Assembly: GCA_910578255.1 (NCBI GenBank)
Contig: CAJTQM010000016.1
Span: 9,343-37,976, forward strand
Length of the DNA stretch: 28,634 nucleotides
Direction of reading: 5' to 3'
Origin: an uncultured Oscillospiraceae bacterium
GTDB lineage: Bacteria > Bacillota > Clostridia > Oscillospirales > Ruminococcaceae
Shown: in pieces, positions 23,801 to 28,634 of the stretch
Layout of the letters: the number at the start of each line of letters is the position of its first letter
Numbering within the stretch: the first letter of the stretch is position 1
Position numbers and translations under genes: made by a program
Notes under the pieces: generated by a model
Told to the model about the DNA's origin: nothing
What the model saw: the letters and a program-made list of their open reading frames with translations, nothing else
Databases searched by the model: none

Positions 23801-24360
23801 TGGGACCGGATAAAGCCGTAAAGCTTTAAAATCATGTCGCTCACCCGCCGGTCGTCCCTGCCGCCGGACAAAAGTTCCACCAGCGCCGGAAAACTCCCGT
23901 CGCGGTCGGCGGCGTAAAATTCCTCCATCGCCAAAGAAACCGCCTCCTGCCGCAGTAAGGACAGGCGCTCTTCCTCCCCCAAAGTGAAATCGGCCGGCAG
24001 GTCCAGCGCCTCGGTATGCTGGCTGATCAGGTCCCGGCAAAAGGCGTGGATGGTGCTGATATGGGCCCGCTCCATCAAAAAGCGCTGACGGCGCAGATGC
24101 CGGCTGTGGGGATCTGCCCGCTGTTCCTGTTCCAGCCTCGCCTCAATGCGCTGCCGCATTTCCCTTGCCGCCGGGTTGGAGAAGGTGACCACCAGCAGCC
24201 GGTCCGCATCTACCGGATGCGCCTCGTCTAAAATAATCGAGACCACCCGCTCCACCAAAACGGCGGTCTTCCCGCTTCCCGCCGCCGCCGATACAAGAAG
24301 GGTCCCGCCCCGGCTTTCAATGGCCTGTGCCTGTTGGGGCGTCCAGTTTTTTTCACGCAT
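20821..24360 (-). CDS. addA: ATP-dependent helicase/nuclease subunit AddA
   Basis: 1179 residues. AddA is the UvrD-like 3'-5' helicase and nuclease subunit of AddAB, the Gram-positive counterpart of RecBCD, which resects broken DNA ends for RecA. The Walker A motif SAAAGSGKT is at 24-32. DEYQDTN (motif II) comes at about 400 and VGDPKQSIYRFR at about 428. LSIHRSKGLEF and LYVALTRAKERLF mark helicase motifs V and VI. The C-terminal RecB-type nuclease shows GVADCVFWEEDGAVIVDYKTDA at about 1115. The frame is open 66 codons further up inside addB, but only the ATG at 24360 gives the family N-terminus (NWTPQQAQAI). It overlaps the addB stop by eight bases, with GGTGA upstream. Confidence 0.96.
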   Translation of the reverse strand: MREKNWTPQQAQAIESRGGTLLVSAAAGSGKTAVLVERVVSIILDEAHPVDADRLLVVTFSNPAAREMRQRIEARLEQEQRADPHSRHLRRQRFLMERAHISTIHAFCRDLISQHTEALDLPADFTLGEEERLSLLRQEAVSLAMEEFYAADRDGSFPALVELLSGGRDDRRVSDMILKLYGFIRSHPFYEDWLADKEKMYDSRIPAGETVWGRTILSYGAEAVEYCLQINRELREQTLGVLPLEKAYLPAFEEDARNLAALLAHLQSGDWDGCYGLLQDFSFGRLGALRGFEDTALKESLQAGRDQIKKVIKGLAQRQFCANGREFQEDIADLKPKVSTLFRLVLAFDRQYSRLKKEQKLLDFSDLEHLALALLMEKSDGGYRPTALAAQLAQEYEEILVDEYQDTNSAQDMLFWAVSKKGKNLFMVGDPKQSIYRFRQAMPEIFLEKMDAYRPFDGKNYPAKIVLGKNFRSRPEVTGLVNFLFRQLTSRRLGEMDYGLEEELAPAASYPPEKGVQTQLHLVDTTGSSKPAVQQEAFYVAKMISRLITAGESVWEAGAPRPVRMGDICVLLRSPKNKVRAYRDAFLQEGINSWADSKGGFLRAREIGAITALLQVLDNPYRDIPLLTALMSDLFGFSPERIAKIRLLDRGGTFYSALQKSARLGDEDSEAFLRRTAIWRRLAAVMPVPDLLTEIYAQTDYPAIVSSYPMGETRRANLYQLCEYARTFQKSGGRGLYAFVRFLDRLSEQKTDFETPALGESADAVQILSIHRSKGLEFSYVFLCDSAKAFNKQDLRERVALHPQMGFACVRRDGKLLKEFTTVPLEALRLENERANLSEELRVLYVALTRAKERLFITMAGDTEKMLRRAALAGDGPLRPFAVRNADSMGTWILQCALRHPDCRELREKAGIAAGWQEREKTPLEICWGTGEGASEHQKEDPAALAQRVDGLVLKKLRERDGWRYPYEEATRLPQKLGVSQVAKKDRVGQYAFSKTPQFLSGEKLSPAQKGDALHQFMQYADYGRCAQNADEELQRLLRLEFLTPVQAQVIPLEKVRRFFSGGLYRRMESARRIERELRFFWDLDSRQMGYDGAGPDKITVQGVADCVFWEEDGAVIVDYKTDAVSSAGDLADKYREQLRLYRLILQESLQTQVKSCILYSFYLEREIELDFSGEENTI

Positions 24361-27300
24361 CCTCTTCACCGCCGATCCTTTGGAAAAATTCCTCCCGGGA
24401 AAGCTGCTCACGGTGCTGTTTGGGACCGTCTTCCTCCCTGCCGCAGACGCTGCGGTAATCGCACCAGTCGCACAGATCAAAGCCGTTTTCCTCCGCCGGC
24501 AAAGCGGCGATCTCCCCCGACCAGAGGTTTTTTGCCATCTGGCACAAAAGCGACTCAATATGCCGCTTAAGCTTTCCCAGTTCCTCTAAAGAGGCCACCG
24601 AGGATTTGGCGTCGATCTGCCCGTCTTTTACCTTTGCCGGAATAAACACCCCCGCGCCGTCCTCCTCCATCCCCTTTAATACAATCGGGTCGGAAAGCAA
24701 AAGTCCGTTCATCTTCAGGGCCTTTTTCTGCTCCTTTTCCATTTCATCCTCTCCCGCGTGGCGGCCGGCGGACAAAAATCCGGTTTTTCCCGGCATGTAT
24801 AAAACTCCGGCGGGAAGAACGTTTTCCAGGTTGTCCTTTCCATTTTGGCAGATGGAAAATAAGTAGACCAGCATCTGCAAATGAAGACCGTAATAAATAT
24901 CGGTAAAATCAAAATTTCTCGTGCCAGTTTTATAATCTACCACCCGCACATAGCGTTTTCCTCTTTTTTCCATCACGTCCACCCGGTCTACAATCCCCTC
25001 TACCCAGATGGTGCCCTTGCCCAGGACGGACAGTTCCAGCGGCGGTACCTGCGAATCCTTCGCGATGGGCAACTCAAACGCCGCCGGGGAAAAATCACAG
25101 ACGGCAAATTCCATGGCCAAATGCTCAATCAGCCGGACCAGCGTGTTGGCCATGCGGGTAAACAGATATTTAAACCGGGCGGTCTTGTCCACCTCACCGC
25201 CCAAAGCCTCTTCTAAATAATCGTCCAGAATGCGCCGGACCAGACGGCGGCAGTCCTCCTCTTTCAGTTTGCAAAGCGCCTTGCCCGGATAGCGGGAGGT
25301 GACCTGCTGCAAAACATAATGGATAATGGTCCCCGACTCGATGGGAGAAAGCTGCGCTTTTCGCGGCTTTTTTACCCCCAGGCCCCGTTCGCAGAAATAG
25401 GCGAACCGGCATTGATGGTACCGATCCAGCTTGGAGGGCGAAACCCGCATATTCCGGCCAAAGAGCGACTGGGCCGTTTCTTCCGACTCAAGGGAAAACC
25501 CCTCCGGCCGGACCGGGCTTTTCATCCTCTCATACTGATTTTTGTAAGCGCTTTGCTCAAGCAATATCCCCAGCGCGCCCGCCGCCGGGGAACGTCTGTC
25601 GTCCATTCTGCCAAGCACCTGCAAAGACGTCTTGGCGTTGAGCGCGTAAAAAAGTTCTTCCTCCTGCGAGGCGCTTTTGCATTCGGCCAAAGGTAAGATG
25701 TCCAGCACCTGCCGCACCAGCGCCGAAGGCGTCAGCGAATCCCCTTTTGCCGATTGGGCCGGCCAGGACAGAAAAATCCCGTCGCTGGCGCAGCAAGCGG
25801 CGCTGTAGGCAAAAAAGCGCTCCTCCAGTACCCGCAACTCAAAAGGCTCGGCCACCGCAAGACCCGCGTCCAAAAGCTGCTCCAGTTCCCGCTCGGACAG
25901 GATTCCCTCCCGGCTTACCGGTGCAGGGAATACCCCCTCGTTGGCGCCGACCAAAAACGCGTACTTGGGAGAACCGGGCCGGATCCGATCGGCGGTGCCG
26001 ATCAAAACCGAATCCAACGTCTGAGGAAGCTGCCCTAAATCGGCGGTGAGCAGCGTCAGCCGCATCAGTTCACAGTGGCGCGCCAACGGATACTCCCGCT
26101 GGTCCAAAACGGCAACGTATTGGTCCCAAAGGTCCATCATCCCGTCAAAGAGCACCTGCAAATTCTCTGTGTCCGCCGGATCCTGCCGTTTGAGTCCCTG
26201 TAAAATGCCCGCCCCTTTGAGATACGCATATAGCGCGGCTACCAGATCGCGGCCGCTGCAAAATTCGATTTTCTGCCGCAGCGCGGCCAAGGGCCCCATG
26301 AGTTTTTGGCGCAGAAGTTCGATTTGCTCCAGCCGCAGCCGGTCCTTTTCCTCCATCTTTCCAAAACCCGATGGATTCCAGCGAAATGGCTCCTCCCATC
26401 CGGCGCCGCCAACGTCCCAGATATAAGCGTATTCCTCCAGCTGCGCCACCTGCTCCAGCGAAAAATCCAAAAGGCCTGTTTTTAACAGGGTAAACAGATG
26501 CTCGCTGTGATAACGGCTTCTGGCCGCCTCCATGGCCGAAAGCACCGCGGCCGTCAGCGGCTGGGACGCCACGTCGAACCGCTCGTCCATAAAATAGGGG
26601 ATCTCATAATTGCCAAACCCGGCGCGGATTGGCTGCAAATAGGGCTCTAAATCTCTGGCGATCACCACAATATCCCGGTAGCGGCATTTTCCCTCCCGCA
26701 CCAGATGAGAAATCCGGGCCGATACCCATTCCATCTCCTCGTAAAGGCTTTGACACGGAGTAAGGCGGATCCCCTTCGATTCCTGGGACGATTCCCGCTC
26801 TTCCCGGAACAGATTTTTCTCCAGACTTGCCAAAGCCGGTTTTTGAAAACGCTTTTGCTCGTCCAAAATCACCGGCTGTTCTACCGCAACGCCGTTTCGT
26901 CTTGCCAATTCCATCAGACGCGCCGCCGTCCGGCAGGAAGGGCGGAATAAACCGCCGCTTTCCGAACGTTCAAATAAAGCGTCGGTGCAGATAGAAAAGG
27001 TCACCGACGAAGCGGTCCGGATCAGTTCCTCTAAAAGGGCGAATTCCCCCGCCATAAAGCCCTTAAAGGAATCGACAAACACCGCGTACCCCGTAAAAAT
27101 CCCGCTGCCTCTAAGCCTTTCCAGCGCGTATTCCAGCTGATTTTTCTGCCCGCCGAACAAAGAGGACAGCAGACTGTCATAGGTTTCGTAAATCAGCAAA
27201 AGTTCGTCCATCTTTTGGGCAAAGGGCGCCTGCCCGATTTGCCCGTTTGCCTGGCGCAAAGCCTGCGGCGAAATGCCGGCGGTGCGAAATTCCTCCATCT

Positions 27301-27664
27301 GCCGAGTCATGGCCGCGATAAAAGGGCCGCTGCCGCCGCCCTTTTGGTAGCGCTGCAAGGACCCCTTCAGCTGCTCTAACGCCAGATTCATCACAAGATA
27401 ATGGGCCGCCTCCTGAACGGTCTGGCGGGCGCCGCCGCCTACCTCCCGGAAAATCCGGTCGCACAGCCGGGTAAAACTGTATACCTCTACCCGAAGCGCG
27501 TCGGACGCCTTTAAAACGCGGCGGACCGCCTTTTCCATCTCAAAGGAATATTGCTCCGGCACCAGCAGCAAAACCCGCTGGCCGGACTCGGCCGCCTTTT
27601 TTACCCCTTGTAGCACACAGACCGTTTTTCCCGTCCCGGCCGTCCCCAGAATCCATCGGACCAT
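24353..27664 (-). CDS. addB: ATP-dependent helicase/nuclease subunit AddB
   Basis: 1103 residues. AddB is the second subunit of AddAB. It has an inactivated helicase fold involved in Chi recognition and a nuclease domain with an iron-sulfur cluster. The N-terminal Walker A GTAGTGKT lies at 7-14, followed by LLLVPEQYSFEMEKAV. The nuclease motif VVDYKTGTRNFDF is near residue 907. Cysteines suited to the cluster are in CRFAYFC (about 752) and CDWCDYRSVC (about 1064 onward, CX2CX5C), matching the one-plus-three arrangement of Bacillus AddB. GGAGG lies seven bases before the ATG. The gene begins 82 bases after the histidine kinase and overlaps addA, the usual addB-addA order. Confidence 0.95.
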   Translation of the reverse strand: MVRWILGTAGTGKTVCVLQGVKKAAESGQRVLLLVPEQYSFEMEKAVRRVLKASDALRVEVYSFTRLCDRIFREVGGGARQTVQEAAHYLVMNLALEQLKGSLQRYQKGGGSGPFIAAMTRQMEEFRTAGISPQALRQANGQIGQAPFAQKMDELLLIYETYDSLLSSLFGGQKNQLEYALERLRGSGIFTGYAVFVDSFKGFMAGEFALLEELIRTASSVTFSICTDALFERSESGGLFRPSCRTAARLMELARRNGVAVEQPVILDEQKRFQKPALASLEKNLFREERESSQESKGIRLTPCQSLYEEMEWVSARISHLVREGKCRYRDIVVIARDLEPYLQPIRAGFGNYEIPYFMDERFDVASQPLTAAVLSAMEAARSRYHSEHLFTLLKTGLLDFSLEQVAQLEEYAYIWDVGGAGWEEPFRWNPSGFGKMEEKDRLRLEQIELLRQKLMGPLAALRQKIEFCSGRDLVAALYAYLKGAGILQGLKRQDPADTENLQVLFDGMMDLWDQYVAVLDQREYPLARHCELMRLTLLTADLGQLPQTLDSVLIGTADRIRPGSPKYAFLVGANEGVFPAPVSREGILSERELEQLLDAGLAVAEPFELRVLEERFFAYSAACCASDGIFLSWPAQSAKGDSLTPSALVRQVLDILPLAECKSASQEEELFYALNAKTSLQVLGRMDDRRSPAAGALGILLEQSAYKNQYERMKSPVRPEGFSLESEETAQSLFGRNMRVSPSKLDRYHQCRFAYFCERGLGVKKPRKAQLSPIESGTIIHYVLQQVTSRYPGKALCKLKEEDCRRLVRRILDDYLEEALGGEVDKTARFKYLFTRMANTLVRLIEHLAMEFAVCDFSPAAFELPIAKDSQVPPLELSVLGKGTIWVEGIVDRVDVMEKRGKRYVRVVDYKTGTRNFDFTDIYYGLHLQMLVYLFSICQNGKDNLENVLPAGVLYMPGKTGFLSAGRHAGEDEMEKEQKKALKMNGLLLSDPIVLKGMEEDGAGVFIPAKVKDGQIDAKSSVASLEELGKLKRHIESLLCQMAKNLWSGEIAALPAEENGFDLCDWCDYRSVCGREEDGPKQHREQLSREEFFQRIGGEEDA

Positions 27665-27746
27665 CCGCCTGCCTCCAAACCAAAAAACAGGGCCTGCAAT
27701 CGCTCACAAGTCCCCCGTTTTTTACGCGTTTTGCTCTTTGACCGCT

Positions 27747-28634
27747 TTACCGGCCGCCTTTTTTCCCTTTGTTTTTCATTTTATCGTATTTTTCGTGGAT
27801 TGGCAAGGCTTGCGTCTTCTCCAGCGGCAGAATAAACCAGAAATCGCTCCCCTTGCCCGGCTGACTGTCTACCCCAAAGGCCGCGCCGTGCAGGCGCAGG
27901 ATCTCCTCAACAATCGAAAGCCCTAGCCCCGTTCCCATAGAGCCACTCTCCTGAGCCGGAGTTTTGCTGTAATAGCGTTTCCAGATGCTGTAAATCCCCT
28001 CCGGCCGAATGCCGTCCCCGTAGTCGATCACGTCCACCCGAACCTCCGAGGCCGTGGTCTGCTGCCGGACCGTGACCCGCTTTTCCGCGCCGGTAAAGCG
28101 CAGGGCGTTGCCGGTCAGATTGTAGATCACCTGGTCAAGCTTTACCCGGTCCGCCAGAACCCACGCGGCCTCTCCCGCCTCAAATTCAATGGCGTAGCCC
28201 TGCTGCTCCACCAGCTTTTGATAGCGCGACAAAGTCTCCCGGATGCTCTGGGTCAGGTTCAAAGGGCCCTTTTCCATCCGGCGCATCCCCGCCTCAATCT
28301 GAGAGATGTCCAAAATATCGTTGACCAAAAGGCTCAGCCGCTGCGCCTCATCAATGATAATCTGGATGTTTTCCGCCGTATTTTCCCCCGGAATGTCCCG
28401 CATCGCCTCTCCGTAACCGATAATCATGGTCAACGGGGTGCGCAAATCGTGGGAGACGTTGGCCACCAGTTCCTGACGCAGCCGCTCCACCTGCCGCAGG
28501 GCCTTGGCGGTCCCGTTTAAAGTGTCGCTTAATTCGGCGATCTCCCGGTATCCCCGCCCGTCAAAATAAACCTCGTAGTTTCCCCGGGAAAGTTCCTTCG
28601 ACGAGCGGCTGATGTCCTCAATGGGCTTGGCGAT
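27747..28634 (-). CDS. HAMP-containing sensor histidine kinase (partial, N-terminus outside window)
   Basis: 295 C-terminal residues are visible and the frame runs off the right edge without a start. The visible part begins in a HAMP linker (IAKPIEDISRSSKEL, then IAELSDTLNGTAKAL). The dimerisation domain follows, with the phospho-acceptor histidine in NVSHDLRTPLTMIIGYGEAM. The ATPase domain has the N box NLTGNALRFTG, the G1 box DYGDGI, the F-like IWKRYY and the G2 box GTGLGLSIVEE. It ends in a lysine-rich tail (EKYDKMKNKGKKGGR). The protein is a membrane-type two-component kinase. The missing N-terminus should hold membrane segments and a sensor, and a response regulator gene would be expected just upstream. 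The signal it senses cannot be inferred. Confidence 0.93.
   Translation of the reverse strand: MAKPIEDISRSSKELSRGNYEVYFDGRGYREIAELSDTLNGTAKALRQVERLRQELVANVSHDLRTPLTMIIGYGEAMRDIPGENTAENIQIIIDEAQRLSLLVNDILDISQIEAGMRRMEKGPLNLTQSIRETLSRYQKLVEQQGYAIEFEAGEAAWVLADRVKLDQVIYNLTGNALRFTGAEKRVTVRQQTTASEVRVDVIDYGDGIRPEGIYSIWKRYYSKTPAQESGSMGTGLGLSIVEEILRLHGAAFGVDSQPGKGSDFWFILPLEKTQALPIHEKYDKMKNKGKKGGR
27778..27806 (-). promoter_or_regulatory. candidate promoter for addBA inside histidine kinase gene
   Basis: On the minus strand, TTGCCA (27801-27806) and TAAAAT (27778-27783) are separated by 17 bases. They lie within the last codons of the kinase, about 115 bases before the addB ATG. Both boxes carry a mismatch and the site is in coding DNA, so this is tentative. 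A poor hairpin followed by TTTTTT lies between the two genes (about 27684-27720). Confidence 0.38.

Noticed and set aside
1..28634. Mobile elements, CRISPR arrays, tRNA or rRNA genes, defence islands
   Set aside because: No terminal repeats, transposase or integrase motifs, spaced direct repeats, or tRNA/rRNA signatures were seen; the window is uniformly core genome.

Overview
The window carries about two dozen protein genes, all on the minus strand, and every recognisable one belongs to core bacterial information processing. The gene content and neighbourhoods point to a Gram-positive anaerobe of the class Clostridia. Indicators are infC-rpmI-rplT behind an L20-type leader, dprA-topA-trmFO (folate-dependent TrmFO rather than TrmA), plsX-rnc-radical SAM-smc-ftsY, yhbY-nadD-yqeK-rsfS-leuS, rpsU-yqeG and addB-addA. 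The DNA is moderately GC-rich by eye, with strong GGAGG ribosome binding sites. I see no mobile element, CRISPR array, tRNA, rRNA or phage gene. No genus can be assigned from the sequence alone.

Layout in the direction of transcription (high to low coordinates). The window opens inside a HAMP-containing sensor histidine kinase (27747-28634, N-terminus missing). Next come addB and addA (20821-27664), the two-subunit AddAB recombination helicase-nuclease. A consensus promoter (20716-20744) then drives a structured leader followed by infC, rpmI and rplT (IF3, L35, L20). After rplT there is a strong intrinsic terminator, then a SpoU/TrmH-type RNA methyltransferase, dprA, topA and trmFO, then plsX, rnc, an Elp3-like radical SAM gene, smc and ftsY, then rdgB, yhbY, nadD, yqeK, rsfS and leuS. 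Apart from the terminator after rplT and a 103-base gap before topA, these genes overlap or lie within about 60 bases of each other. The stretch from the infC promoter to the end of leuS (about 19 kb) could therefore be transcribed largely together.

Behind leuS, two tandem sigma-A-type promoters (1587-1616 and 1663-1691) drive a roughly 140-base structured leader and rpsU (S21). A terminator hairpin separates rpsU from yqeG and an endonuclease IV-like TIM-barrel gene that runs off the left edge.

Functionally the run joins translation (IF3, L35, L20, S21, LeuRS, RsfS, YhbY, TrmFO, RNA methyltransferase), chromosome and DNA maintenance (SMC, TopA, AddAB, DprA, endonuclease IV-like protein, RdgB), RNA processing (RNase III), protein targeting (FtsY), NAD synthesis (NadD) and phospholipid synthesis (PlsX). 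I found no clearly novel system. The points most worth a second look are the rpsU leader RNA, the long fusion of normally separate gene clusters, the AUU-initiated infC with its leader, and the Elp3-like radical SAM gene between rnc and smc.
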